From: Minisyncoccota bacterium
GTDB lineage: Bacteria; Patescibacteriota; Minisyncoccia; Phycocordibacterales; UBA918
Reading direction: 5' to 3'
Assembly (NCBI GenBank): GCA_018062385.1
Contig: JAGOSI010000003.1
Location: 1 to 37,132, forward strand
DNA length: 37,132 bases
This document shows positions 29,021 to 35,946 of this stretch, in pieces. Position 1 is the first letter of the stretch, and the number at the start of each line of letters is the position of its first letter. Below the pieces are notes generated by a model that was not told where the DNA came from, searched no databases, and saw only the letters and a program-made list of their open reading frames with translations. A program made the translations under genes and the position numbers.

Positions 29021-29947
29021 ATGATTACTTACTACTTTCGAACTTTAAAAGATGAGACTCTTAAAGAGATTTCCGAACCCAGAACAGGGGTGTGGGCGCA
29101 TGTAGTGGATCCAAATGAGGAGGAAATGACCAAATTGGTTGAGCTTTTTAAACTTGACGAGGATATAATCAAGGATGCTACAGACTTCTATGAGGTTCCA
29201 CGCATGGAAAAGTCTGATGGTTCGACTTATTATTTTACTCGTTATCCCTACAACGACCAACAACAAGGAAATGCTACAGCTCCAATTCTAATAATAATAG
29301 GGGAGAGTTTCGTGGTCACTATTGCCGTTAAAGAAGTGCCACAGTTTAGGAAATTTTTCACGAGTGAAAGACCGATTGTTACCACTCAAAAGGCTAAATT
29401 CTTCATCCAGATCATGAGTATCTTCACCAGATCGTTTGATCGTGAACTCCGGCGCTTTCAAAAGGCGGTAAATAAGGACAGAATCCGCTTGCGGAGCATC
29501 GGCCCTAAGGATATTGAGCGTCTGGTCGGATATGAAACTAAGCTTAACGGTATGGTTGATGCCCTGATTCCTACCAATATTTGGCTACAAAAAGTAACTC
29601 ACGCTAGTGGGCAGATTCAGATGTATAGCGAAGATGTGGAAATGATGGAAGACTTAGTGATTGCTAATGGGCAGGTGGTAAATTCTGCTCGGTCGGTTTT
29701 GACTACGATTCAAAACATTCGTGGAGCCATTGAGGCAATTATGACCAGTCGTTTAAACAATGCCTTAAGAATACTTACGGTTTTGACCATATTACTCACA
29801 GTCCCGTTAGTGATAGCTTCACTTTATGGTATGAATGTGGACTTGCCAATGCAAGAAAATCCCAACGCATTTTTCTTTATTTTAACCTTCAGTGTTATTC
29901 TTCTGGTATCTTTAGTGGCTTTTTTCCGCAAAAATGACTGGCTTTAA
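29021..29947 (+). CDS. corA: CorA-family divalent cation transporter
   Basis: A 308-residue CorA/MIT channel for Mg2+ or other divalent ions in the cytoplasmic membrane. It has a large cytoplasmic N-terminal domain (MITYYFRTLKDETLKEI...WAHVVDPNEEEMTKLVELFKLDEDIIKDA), a long helix and two C-terminal membrane segments. The first ends in the signature YGMN (VIASLYGMNVDLP); the second is FFFILTFSVILLVSLVAFF, then a basic RKNDWL tail. The open frame starts at 28967, but I choose ATG 29021 because the extra 18 residues (MCLYLLCKTVFIGHYVVS) do not fit the family and overlap a possible promoter (TTGCAA ... TATGTT). The stop is 1 bp before the next ATG, so it forms an operon with the hydrolase. Confidence 0.92.
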   Translation: MITYYFRTLKDETLKEISEPRTGVWAHVVDPNEEEMTKLVELFKLDEDIIKDATDFYEVPRMEKSDGSTYYFTRYPYNDQQQGNATAPILIIIGESFVVTIAVKEVPQFRKFFTSERPIVTTQKAKFFIQIMSIFTRSFDRELRRFQKAVNKDRIRLRSIGPKDIERLVGYETKLNGMVDALIPTNIWLQKVTHASGQIQMYSEDVEMMEDLVIANGQVVNSARSVLTTIQNIRGAIEAIMTSRLNNALRILTVLTILLTVPLVIASLYGMNVDLPMQENPNAFFFILTFSVILLVSLVAFFRKNDWL

Positions 29948-29948
29948 T

Positions 29949-30560
29949 ATGAAAAAACAAGTTTTATATATTCATGGTGGGGATTCTTTTGGTAAGTATG
30001 AGGATTTTTTACAGGATTTACTCACTAAAACAGTCAGAGATCCTTTTGGTATTGAAAGAAAATCTATTTGGGCGGAGAGTTTTAGAGAAAGTCTAGGTGA
30101 TTTTGAAGTTTTAATGCCTAAAATGCCAAATAGTCAAAATGCACAGTATGAAGAATGGAAGGTTTGGTTTGAACGATATTTTGAATTCTTACGTGACGAT
30201 GTGGTGCTGGTAGGTTGGTCTTTGGGCGGGATGTTTTTAGCTAAGTACTTAAGTGAGGAAAAGTTTCCAGTTAAAATCAAGGCCGTTTACTTGCTTGGGG
30301 CACCAAGTGGAGAATTTACTGATGAATCGGGTAATGATTGTGTCAGTTTCAAATTTTCAATGGAAAATTTAGCCAATCTCACTAGACAAGCAGAAGAAGT
30401 TAATGTGTGGCACTCGAAAGATGATTTTATCGTGCCTTTTGAAGAGTTTGATTTGTATAAAAAGTTTGCACCAGAGGCAAAATTTGTAGCTTTTGTTGAT
30501 AAAAATCATTTTTTAATTCCCGAATTCCCAGAATTGATCGATTCGATCAAAAGTATTTAA
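29949..30560 (+). CDS. RBBP9/YdeN-like alpha/beta hydrolase
   Basis: A 203-residue serine hydrolase of the RBBP9/YdeN type. The N-terminal strand carries YIHGG, the nucleophile elbow is VLVGWSLGGMFLA (Ser in GWSLG), and an Asp (HSKDDFIVPFEEF) and a His (VDKNHFLI) complete a plausible catalytic triad. The substrate is unknown. The frame opens upstream at 29934, within corA; I choose ATG 29949 (MKKQVLYIHGG), which lies 1 bp after the CorA stop. Expression probably depends on coupling, as there is no SD. No terminator is seen after it; the sigma-factor promoter follows about 60 bp on. Confidence 0.85.
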   Translation: MKKQVLYIHGGDSFGKYEDFLQDLLTKTVRDPFGIERKSIWAESFRESLGDFEVLMPKMPNSQNAQYEEWKVWFERYFEFLRDDVVLVGWSLGGMFLAKYLSEEKFPVKIKAVYLLGAPSGEFTDESGNDCVSFKFSMENLANLTRQAEEVNVWHSKDDFIVPFEEFDLYKKFAPEAKFVAFVDKNHFLIPEFPELIDSIKSI

Positions 30561-30618
30561 AATAAACTTATTTACAGTTAAAGCTTAGTAAGAATTAGGG
30601 TGCGAACACGTCTACTAG

Positions 30619-30624
30619 TATAAT
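30619..30624 (+). promoter_or_regulatory. -10 box (TATAAT) of the sigma-factor operon
   Basis: TATAAT 9 nt before the ATG at 30634, so the leader is almost absent. No good -35 is seen. Confidence 0.5.
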
Positions 30625-30633
30625 GGTCTTTAC

Positions 30634-31227
30634 ATGGCGAGCGGAAAACGGACAGAAGAAAAAATAGAAAGCCACGAGGATCGTTTTTTGAAAGCTTTCG
30701 AGGACTACAACGACGCCCTTTTTCGTCATGCGGTAATTCGCGTGAGTGATCGGGAAAAAGCGATTGATATTGTTCATGACACTTTTACCAAAGTCTGGTC
30801 ATATATCAGATCCGGTCACGAAATAGATTCTTATCGATCGTTTTTATACAAAGTGCTCAATAATTTGATTATTGACAGTTATCGGAAGCAAAGAGAAGTG
30901 TCGCTTGATGCTTTATTTGAAATTGATGGTGTGGATGAGGGTTCGTTTGCGGATTTGTCGGAGAATTCTGTTGAAGCTCTGGCGGCTACGATTGATGGAC
31001 GCAAAGCCTTTGAACTTCTAAAAGAATTGCCTGATGTTTACCGTGAAGTCCTAACTTTCCGTTTCGTAGATGGTCTAGGACCAAAAGAGATCAGTGATTT
31101 GACGGAAGAAACAGAGAATGTGGTTTCGGTTAGAATTCATCGTGCACTAAAAATGTTGCGGGATAAAATGGAGTTAGAGGTAAAAAAGGCTGAAAAGAAA
31201 CGGAAAAATAACAATGAAAAGATTTAG
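30634..31227 (+). CDS. ECF-like sigma-70 family RNA polymerase sigma factor
   Basis: A 197-residue sigma factor with only regions 2 and 4, hence extracytoplasmic-function type. Region 2: YNDALFRHAVIRVSDREKAIDIVHDTFTKVW, then YRSFLYKVLNNLIIDSYRKQ (promoter -10 contact). Region 4: LLKELPDVYREVLTFRFVDGLGPKEISDLTEETENVVSVRIHRALKMLRDKM (HTH, -35 contact). The C-terminal tail is basic. The gene overlaps the next one by 14 nt, so their translation is linked. In many bacteria such a sigma is followed by a membrane anti-sigma; the next gene is a single-pass membrane protein, which fits that arrangement, although it lacks a recognisable anti-sigma domain. Its regulon is unknown. Confidence 0.9.
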   Translation: MASGKRTEEKIESHEDRFLKAFEDYNDALFRHAVIRVSDREKAIDIVHDTFTKVWSYIRSGHEIDSYRSFLYKVLNNLIIDSYRKQREVSLDALFEIDGVDEGSFADLSENSVEALAATIDGRKAFELLKELPDVYREVLTFRFVDGLGPKEISDLTEETENVVSVRIHRALKMLRDKMELEVKKAEKKRKNNNEKI

Positions 31228-32587
31228 TGAACAACTACATAAGAAGTCAGAGTCCATTTCTTTAAGGGTGGATGAAAAAAACGCTTTGCGAGAGCGGTTG
31301 GTTTCTTATATGGAATATCATCCTTTGCCGTCCAGTATGAAGACAGCTAAATCAATTACTGATCCGGCCTTGGCAGACCCAGTGATTAGAGTAGTTGATT
31401 TAAATAGTTTGAAATTTTGGCAGTGGTCGGGAGTGACTATGGCGGTTTTGCTTCTTGTTGTGCCTTATGTGGCAGAAAAATCCGTACCGGGCGATATGCT
31501 TTATGCGGTAAAGGTTAATTTTAATGAAGAAGTTCGTGGTGGTTTGGTTCTCAATTCCTATGATAAGGTGGTGTGGGAGACCGAGCGTTTAAATCGTAGA
31601 ATTGCCGAGGCTCGTCTTTTGGCTAGTGAAGGAAAAATGACTGAGGAATTGGAAAATAGTGTGACAGAGGCAGTTCGGGTGCATGGAGAAAATGCTAAAA
31701 AGGAAATTGAAGAATTAAAACAGACGGACGAGGGTGAAGCGATGCTGGCTTCAATTCAGTTTGATACAACAATCTCTGTACAGTCATCAGCTTTACGTAG
31801 CGATATACAAGCCAGCTCTTCTGACAGCGTGATGGCGGTGCGAATTGTCGATGTTTTAGCAGCTACTCAAGGTAATAATGATTCGGGAATAAATATTTTA
31901 CCTTCACGGGAGCGTTTGGTGGGTAGAGTAGAAGCTGAGACAACAAGAGCGCATGAACTACTTAATAGTATCGAAGGTCATGCTACTGTGTCTGAACGTT
32001 CAGATATTAAGCGACGTCTCGAAGACATTGGTCGTAAAACGGAAATCGCCTTGCAGACTTTTGAATCCTCTGAGGATGAGGCTCAGAAGCAGATGTTGGA
32101 AGTGTTGCAAAGTACACAAAAATTGATCGTTTTTATGACTAATATTGATGTAAGGTCTTCTCTTACTGTCGATCAAGTGGTTCCGGTAACTTTAACTCAT
32201 GAAGAACGAGTGGAGGCAGTGAATAAACAAATCCAGGAGACTAACACTTTAATTGAGCGTACAAAAGTGGCCTTGACCGCTACTACTTCAGCTGAGGTGG
32301 GGGAAAAGGTGAGTAAGGCTATTAATGAAAGTGAGAATGAGCTAAAGGAGGAAGTGGTTCCGTCTCTGCAAAGCAATAATTTTGATTTGCCAAGTATTGA
32401 AACTAAAGTCAAGTCATTATATGACTTGGTTAGGGATTCTAGAAATTTAATCGGGGTACGTGATATGGATCTCGATGCTCTGATTAAGCAAAGAGAAACA
32501 GAGACAGTGACAGCAACTACCACCATTTTGTTACCAGACACCAGTACTAGTACTGACACTGTAACAAGTACAGACTTAGAGGTTTGA
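31214..32587 (+). CDS. DUF5667 single-pass membrane protein, possible anti-sigma factor
   Basis: A 457-residue protein with a cytoplasmic N-terminus (about 1-69), one membrane span (about 70-87, WQWSGVTMAVLLLVVPYVA) and a large outer region. Just after the span is the DUF5667 signature VPGDMLYAVKVNFNEEVRGG (about 91-110; the pattern PGDxLYxVK). A long helical, coiled-coil-like region and a Thr/Ser-rich tail follow (TATTTILLPDTSTSTDTVTS). The function of DUF5667 is not established. The 14-nt overlap with the ECF sigma gene and the topology suggest it controls that sigma factor, with the N-terminus binding it. This is inferred. It ends 17 bp before a strong new promoter. Confidence 0.8.
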   Translation: MKRFSEQLHKKSESISLRVDEKNALRERLVSYMEYHPLPSSMKTAKSITDPALADPVIRVVDLNSLKFWQWSGVTMAVLLLVVPYVAEKSVPGDMLYAVKVNFNEEVRGGLVLNSYDKVVWETERLNRRIAEARLLASEGKMTEELENSVTEAVRVHGENAKKEIEELKQTDEGEAMLASIQFDTTISVQSSALRSDIQASSSDSVMAVRIVDVLAATQGNNDSGINILPSRERLVGRVEAETTRAHELLNSIEGHATVSERSDIKRRLEDIGRKTEIALQTFESSEDEAQKQMLEVLQSTQKLIVFMTNIDVRSSLTVDQVVPVTLTHEERVEAVNKQIQETNTLIERTKVALTATTSAEVGEKVSKAINESENELKEEVVPSLQSNNFDLPSIETKVKSLYDLVRDSRNLIGVRDMDLDALIKQRETETVTATTTILLPDTSTSTDTVTSTDLEV

Positions 32588-32611
32588 CATTAAAATAAAG
32601 GCAACTATACT
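32584..32611 (+). promoter_or_regulatory. Consensus promoter P1
   Basis: TTGACA (32584-32589), 16-nt spacer, TATACT (32606-32611), and an ATG 7 nt later. It is one of only two consensus TTGACA promoters I found, and it matches P2 at 33598 in both boxes and much of the spacer. Confidence 0.75.
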
Positions 32612-32618
32612 TAGACTT

Positions 32619-32708
32619 ATGAATAAAACTGCAACCAGATCAGTCAAAAATACTTTTAAGTTTTTTTGGTTTTATACTGCCACGGCGGGTCGGTTGTTGT
32701 TTAAGTAG
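32619..32708 (+). CDS. Tiny leaderless ORF (29 aa), possible leader peptide
   Basis: ATG 32619 lies 7 nt after the -10 box of P1, so a leaderless mRNA would start at this codon. It encodes 29 residues (MNKTATRSVKNTFKFFWFYT...) that are basic with an aromatic core, ending in LLFK. The frame ends 20 nt before a strong terminator hairpin. Layout (promoter, tiny ORF, hairpin, SD gene) is that of an attenuation leader. It could also be a short RNA that happens to have an open frame. A second, similar unit is at 33632. Confidence 0.5.
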   Translation: MNKTATRSVKNTFKFFWFYTATAGRLLFK

Positions 32709-32727
32709 TTGATACTTAAAAAGTAAA

Positions 32728-32759
32728 CAAAACCGGCCAAGTGGCCGGTTTTGTTTTTT
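32728..32759 (+). terminator. Terminator/attenuator of the P1 transcript
   Basis: A perfect 12-bp stem (CAAAACCGGCCA/TGGCCGGTTTTG) with a 2-nt loop, followed by TTTTTT. The T run is also the first part of the next inverted repeat. Confidence 0.85.
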
Positions 32760-32815
32760 ATGTGGCGGGAATAATATTTTTTGCATAAAAAATATTATTC
32801 CCGCCACATAAAAAA
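32754..32815. repeat. 29-bp perfect inverted repeat
   Basis: Two 29-bp arms (32754-32782 and 32787-32815) with a 4-nt loop (GCAT). Each arm has a GGCGGG core in an AT-rich setting, and the repeat directly abuts the P1 terminator. A T tract leaves it on both strands. It might be a second terminator or a miniature repeat element; I saw no other copy here. Confidence 0.8.
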
Positions 32816-32884
32816 CAGTGTGCGGTAAACACTTGCTCGAAAGAGAAGAAGTGGTTAAATTTTGTTCTTTCAAGGAGAAAATAT

Positions 32885-33517
32885 ATGTTGTCAAAAAAAA
32901 CTAGCTCTCAGGAATTGGTAGGTGATAATTTAGGTCCAATTATAGATTTAGAATTTACTTTATTCAAAGTATATTATTCTAGGCAGTTGATAGAATCGAT
33001 TTATTCTTTATGTAAAGATTTAAGTGATAGATTGGCAATTGAGGGAGTGAAAGATAGCTACCGTCTAGATTTTATAGGTTTAGATAAAGATCTGTTGTTA
33101 TTATTAAATGATAGTAATACTAGTAGTTTAAAAATAATTCAGGAACTAAAAAAACGGTTGATTGATTTTGAAAGCCCGTTTTTGGTTAATGGTCATTTAG
33201 AATTGATTGAATCAAAAAATATCTACATCGGTAGCAGTGCTTGTTATATTTGTAGCTCTAGTGTATATACATCTTTCAGTAAGAAAGAAGGACAACATCA
33301 GCGTTTACAAAGAATCAATCCTTTGTCTTTACCTAGTATCTATAATACAGATAACAATACTTTGTATTATATGGTGGATCGGGTAGTTATTGATAAGTAT
33401 AGAAGTGGGGAGGTGTATTTCACGGGTACTCGTTACTTTGTAAGTAATAATGAGTATTCAGTTTCACACTTAACAGATTATCAAAAAACGCTTAAGGCGG
33501 AAATCCAGAAAGATTAG
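32885..33517 (+). CDS. ORFan of unknown function (210 aa)
   Basis: A 210-residue soluble protein with no family that I recognise (MLSKKTSSQELVGDNLGPII...). It is rich in Ser, Tyr, Ile and Leu. A short stretch SSACYICSSS contains two Cys (CxxC), but no clear metal site. A clear SD (AAGGAG) ends 8 nt before the ATG, unlike the core genes here. No strong promoter lies between the inverted repeat and the SD (only a weak TTGCTC/TTAAAT), so it may be expressed by readthrough from P1. A terminator hairpin follows. Base use is AT-rich compared with core genes, hinting at recent acquisition. Confidence 0.72.
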   Translation: MLSKKTSSQELVGDNLGPIIDLEFTLFKVYYSRQLIESIYSLCKDLSDRLAIEGVKDSYRLDFIGLDKDLLLLLNDSNTSSLKIIQELKKRLIDFESPFLVNGHLELIESKNIYIGSSACYICSSSVYTSFSKKEGQHQRLQRINPLSLPSIYNTDNNTLYYMVDRVVIDKYRSGEVYFTGTRYFVSNNEYSVSHLTDYQKTLKAEIQKD

Positions 33518-33544
33518 TGATTTTGAAGCAAATATTTAAAAATG

Positions 33545-33581
33545 AGGGATCTAGCAAATTTGTTAGATCCCTTTTCTTTTT
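33545..33581 (+). terminator. Terminator of the 210-aa ORFan
   Basis: A 14-bp stem (core GGGATCTAGC/GTTAGATCCC with one wobble), followed by TTTTCTTTTT. Confidence 0.8.
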
Positions 33582-33597
33582 AGTGGTGGATAGCGAT

Positions 33598-33625
33598 TTG
33601 ACATAAAAATAAACAAGCATATACT
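33598..33625 (+). promoter_or_regulatory. Consensus promoter P2
   Basis: TTGACA (33598-33603), 16-nt spacer, TATACT (33620-33625), with an ATG 6 nt later. Spacer composition (AAAATAAA) resembles P1. Confidence 0.75.
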
Positions 33626-33631
33626 TTAAAT

Positions 33632-33736
33632 ATGCATAGTAATGTAGCTACAATTTCTTGCGAAGCCTCAAAGCAAATGATTGCTGCCGTGCTCTTTTGG
33701 ATTCTAAGCTACACAAGCTGGTCGGTTGGCATGTAG
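33632..33736 (+). CDS. Tiny leaderless ORF (34 aa), possible leader peptide
   Basis: ATG 33632 sits 6 nt after the -10 box of P2, which would make a leaderless mRNA. It encodes 34 residues (MHSNVATISCEASKQMIAAV...) ending in a hydrophobic segment (LFWILSYTSWSVGM). Both this and the 29-aa ORF carry an FW..YT-like stretch, but overall similarity is low. The frame is followed by a perfect hairpin 16 nt after the stop. The arrangement repeats that of P1. A short hydrophobic peptide, as in type I toxins, or an RNA-only product are alternatives. Confidence 0.5.
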   Translation: MHSNVATISCEASKQMIAAVLFWILSYTSWSVGM

Positions 33737-33751
33737 GTAGCAGAAAAGAAG

Positions 33752-33787
33752 ATAAAACAAGACCGACAAATGTCGGTCTTGTTTTAT
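33752..33787 (+). terminator. Terminator/attenuator of the P2 transcript
   Basis: A perfect 17-bp stem (core AAGACCGACA/TGTCGGTCTT) with a 2-nt AA loop, ending in TTTTAT. Confidence 0.85.
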
Positions 33788-33794
33788 TATCATA

Positions 33795-33874
33795 GTCTGA
33801 TAAGAGGTGAAAAAACTTCTTATCAGTCTGGGATAAAATCCAAGATTGAAATGCTTACCAGAGATGGTAAGAGG
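33795..33874 (+). promoter_or_regulatory. Structured leader of the 76-aa ORFan
   Basis: Two hairpins upstream of the SD: CTGATAAGAGG/CTTCTTATCAG (one mismatch; about 33799-33827), and CTTACCA/TGGTAAG with a GAGA loop (about 33854-33871). No promoter is evident between the P2 terminator and the SD. Confidence 0.45.
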
Positions 33875-33910
33875 GATAGTTCTTAAAACTCAACAAGAAG
33901 GAGAGTTAAA

Positions 33911-34141
33911 ATGTCACAAGGTACAGACGGTGGCCTATTATTGGGCCTAATATTTCTAGCTAGGAATAAATTCAACAGTTTATCTAGATTTATCCGTTTT
34001 AAATGCAGAGGTACTTATTTAAGCAGAGAACAAATAAGAGCTAATTTAGAGAGAGTAGATCAGAATTTGAGTAAGAAGGATCCAGCAAGTGGAAGTGATG
34101 GTAGGCATGATCATTACATAATACAAAAAACAAACAAATAG
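33911..34141 (+). CDS. Small basic ORFan (76 aa)
   Basis: A 76-residue basic protein (MSQGTDGGLLLGLIFLARNKFNSLSRFIRFKCRGTYLSREQI...) with a short hydrophobic segment (about 8-17) too short for a sure membrane span. It has an Arg/Lys-rich middle and a polar C-terminus. No family is recognised. The SD AAGGAG ends 9 nt before the ATG. It lies downstream of the P2 hairpin and a structured leader, in the same relation as the 210-aa ORFan to P1. A hairpin terminator follows. Confidence 0.65.
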   Translation: MSQGTDGGLLLGLIFLARNKFNSLSRFIRFKCRGTYLSREQIRANLERVDQNLSKKDPASGSDGRHDHYIIQKTNK

Positions 34142-34157
34142 TTGATCTGTTTTTACA

Positions 34158-34189
34158 AAAACCCTACTCCGGTAGGGTTTTCTTTTTTT
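34158..34189 (+). terminator. Terminator of the 76-aa ORFan
   Basis: A perfect 10-bp stem (AAAACCCTAC/GTAGGGTTTT) with a UCCG tetraloop, followed by CTTTTTTT. Confidence 0.85.
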
Positions 34190-34212
34190 GTTCAGTGATT
34201 TTAGTAGATATA

Positions 34213-34251
34213 GAAAGGTCGCAATTTGCTGAAAGCAAATTGCGACCTTTC
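34213..34251. repeat. 18-bp perfect inverted repeat
   Basis: GAAAGGTCGCAATTTGCT and its complement with a 3-nt GAA loop. It lies between convergent genes; the T tract is weak in both directions. Confidence 0.75.
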
Positions 34252-34280
34252 ATAAATACTGATCAGCATTTAAAGAACTA

Positions 34281-34314
34281 TATTTCAAAGTTAACATTCA
34301 ATAACTTTGAAATA
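34281..34314. repeat. 13-bp inverted repeat, possible protease terminator
   Basis: TATTTCAAAGTTA (34281-34293) and TAACTTTGAAATA (34302-34314) with an 8-nt loop. It is the first hairpin downstream of the minus-strand protease gene. Confidence 0.6.
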
Positions 34315-34359
34315 GTATGTTAACCTTTGTGGCTGTAAATACCAAATCCTGTTTGTGAA

Positions 34360-35451
34360 TTAGTTTTGTAGCTCGATTGATAGTAATTCCACTAAGAATG
34401 GGACCAGTGTTTCCGTAAAAACTTGTGAACGTTTCTCAATATTACCACTTAAATTATTGTTCAAAGAAAAGCCAGTTTCCTCTTTTATAGTGCGGTCAAT
34501 GTGCGATAAGGTAATAGCTCGCAAACTGCCTGGTCCATCAGTCTCGTCATCCCCGCGGGTGACAATCATGCCTACGACTTGTCCATTGCTGGTCACAATC
34601 GGTCCACCAGATGAACCTTCTGCCCCCACATTGCTACCTTTGATGGAGAATACATCAGCGTAGTTTGAACCGAAGGTATAAAGATCGGAGATAGAAGTGG
34701 TCGCTGATCTTGGTAGTAGTGGGGTATTGGCGCCGTTCTTGATTAAATCGGTGGCCGGATAGCCAGAGGCTCTAACCTCATTGCCTTTGATGGTAACTGG
34801 TAGAAAGTCAGTATTAATTTCTAGAGCTGGAAAGTAAGCGGGTAGTGGGGTACGGGTTACAGAATTGCTAACATACAAAAGTGCATAATCACGCTCCCCG
34901 GTGCCTGACGGAGCTTTATCGTCGATGAGCGAAGCGTTTTTTTGTACCCAAGTTGGTGGAATGTAGAGAAGTTCAGCTTGGTATTCAGCTTTGGCTGGAT
35001 TGCCGGTTCGAACTAAGCATTCTGCCTCACCTAGTAGCTCAGTTTTCTCGAGAAGTAAATACTGGGCAACATGGGCATTGGTGAGGATTACACCATTACT
35101 ATGAACAAAGAATCCGGTGCCGGTAGTGGTGCGGATGGTGGTGGGTGTCGAGAAGGTGCAGAAAATATTAACGATAGCTAATAGCGGATCTTGAATGGTG
35201 CGATTCAGGCTGGACTCTACCACTGAAGCTTTCTGGTAGTCTTTATTTTTTAGTAGGATATCTGGGATTGTGTCTGCACTAAAGATACTGGGCAGGGAAG
35301 ATAGGATAGATACTTTTTCTTCCTGTGATTTCTCAATCGAGATTGTGCTTGGTTCAGGAGTGAAAAAAGATTCGATTTCCAAAGCCAAAAAATTGGTAAA
35401 AGCCAAATAGCTGGCAACAATAGTCACCAATATATCGGTAATGAATTGCAT
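34360..35451 (-). CDS. Membrane-tethered trypsin-like serine protease
   Basis: A 363-residue S1-family protease with one N-terminal membrane anchor (about 5-26, TDILVTIVASYLAFTNFLALEI) and the protease outside the cytoplasm. The catalytic triad is visible: H127 in ILTNAHVAQ, D188 in GERDYALLYV and S281 in GAEGSSGGPIV. The first beta-barrel starts at GTGFFVHSNGVIL. No PDZ domain follows, unlike DegP/HtrA; the C-terminal region (about 310-363) is helical. A role in envelope protein quality control is likely (inferred). Promoter TATACT (35464-35459) ends 7 nt before ATG 35451, with no SD, so the mRNA is leaderless. It is one of two minus-strand genes right of the candidate origin. Confidence 0.9.
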   Translation of the reverse strand: MQFITDILVTIVASYLAFTNFLALEIESFFTPEPSTISIEKSQEEKVSILSSLPSIFSADTIPDILLKNKDYQKASVVESSLNRTIQDPLLAIVNIFCTFSTPTTIRTTTGTGFFVHSNGVILTNAHVAQYLLLEKTELLGEAECLVRTGNPAKAEYQAELLYIPPTWVQKNASLIDDKAPSGTGERDYALLYVSNSVTRTPLPAYFPALEINTDFLPVTIKGNEVRASGYPATDLIKNGANTPLLPRSATTSISDLYTFGSNYADVFSIKGSNVGAEGSSGGPIVTSNGQVVGMIVTRGDDETDGPGSLRAITLSHIDRTIKEETGFSLNNNLSGNIEKRSQVFTETLVPFLVELLSIELQN

Positions 35452-35458
35452 AAAGCAC

Positions 35459-35464
35459 AGTATA
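35459..35464 (-). promoter_or_regulatory. -10 box (TATACT) of the protease gene
   Basis: TATACT on the minus strand, 7 nt before the ATG at 35451. No SD. Confidence 0.55.
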
Positions 35465-35551
35465 GCAGGTTTGTGGAAATTTTAGGATAAAAGTGTTACA
35501 CTTTGGCATCCAAAAGTGTTGAGGTCTAAAATCACTTTTGTTAAATATTTC

Positions 35552-35622
35552 GCGGGTGTGGTTTAGTGGTAAAACGACTGCCTTCCAAGCAGTAGTCGGG
35601 GGTTCGATTCCTCTCACCCGCA
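35552..35622 (+). tRNA. tRNA-Gly (anticodon TCC)
   Basis: Acceptor GCGGGTG/CACCCGC, anticodon stem ACTGC/GCAGT with loop CTTCCAA (anticodon TCC), and T loop TTCGATT. The T stem has mismatches. The discriminator is A and no CCA is encoded. Its 3' end is repeated downstream. Confidence 0.92.
35603..35617 (+). repeat. 15-nt direct repeat in the tRNA-Gly 3' end (left copy)
   Basis: TTCGATTCCTCTCAC in the tRNA is repeated exactly at 35787-35801. An inverted 11-nt copy (GAGGAATCGAA) lies at 35709-35719. This could be an attachment-site-like relic. Confidence 0.6.
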
Positions 35623-35639
35623 CAGCCAACATGAAAAGC
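35620..35639 (+). repeat. 20-nt direct repeat flanking the Nudix gene (left copy)
   Basis: GCACAGCCAACATGAAAAGC, starting in the tRNA acceptor. It is 19/20 identical to 36395-36414. Both copies run into a terminator hairpin. Confidence 0.65.
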
Positions 35640-35662
35640 CCACCCTTCGGGGTGGCTTTTCT
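35634..35662 (+). terminator. Terminator of tRNA-Gly(TCC)
   Basis: AAAAGCC/GGCTTTT with a bulged C, then ACCC/GGGT closed by a C(UUCG)G tetraloop, followed by TTTTCT. Confidence 0.8.
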
Positions 35663-35946
35663 GTTGTTGCTGTGCGGAGTGAAGAAACATGCTGGGAGCA
35701 TGTTTCGTGAGGAATCGAAGCTCGATTGAGCTGGGTTATGAGCGAAGCGAAATAATCCAGCCAATTGGGGTACTGAAACTGTAAGTTTCGATTCCTCTCA
35801 CTTACCTATGATAAATATCATTAATTGTTCAAATTCAAATTAATATTATACATAACTTGCCCGTTTCAAATTTTTGAGTAAACTAGCCTTCATGCAGAGC
35901 CGGAGGCGCAGCGTCTTGGTACCTATTAAAAACATAAAATATATTT
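35663..35946. other. Structured spacer between tRNA-Gly and the Nudix gene
   Basis: No gene is seen. It holds a perfect 10-bp hairpin (GAAACATGCT/AGCATGTTTC, about 35683-35706) and a second one (GCTGGGTTAT/ATAATCCAGC, about 35729-35762, one wobble). The right copy of the tRNA 3' repeat is at 35787-35801. The remaining bases to 35946 are AT-rich. Confidence 0.5.
35787..35801 (+). repeat. 15-nt direct repeat of the tRNA-Gly 3' end (right copy)
   Basis: TTCGATTCCTCTCAC, identical to 35603-35617. Its flanks GTAAG/CTTAC could form a stem, resembling a tRNA T arm. Confidence 0.6.

Noticed and set aside
32640-32894. 84-codon minus-strand frame over the P1 hairpins
   Set aside because: It spans the terminator and the 29-bp inverted repeat and has no start signals.
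35354-35764. 136-codon minus-strand and 63-codon plus-strand frames over tRNA-Gly
   Set aside because: Both read through the tRNA and its terminator. The peptides are typical artefacts of translated tRNA genes.
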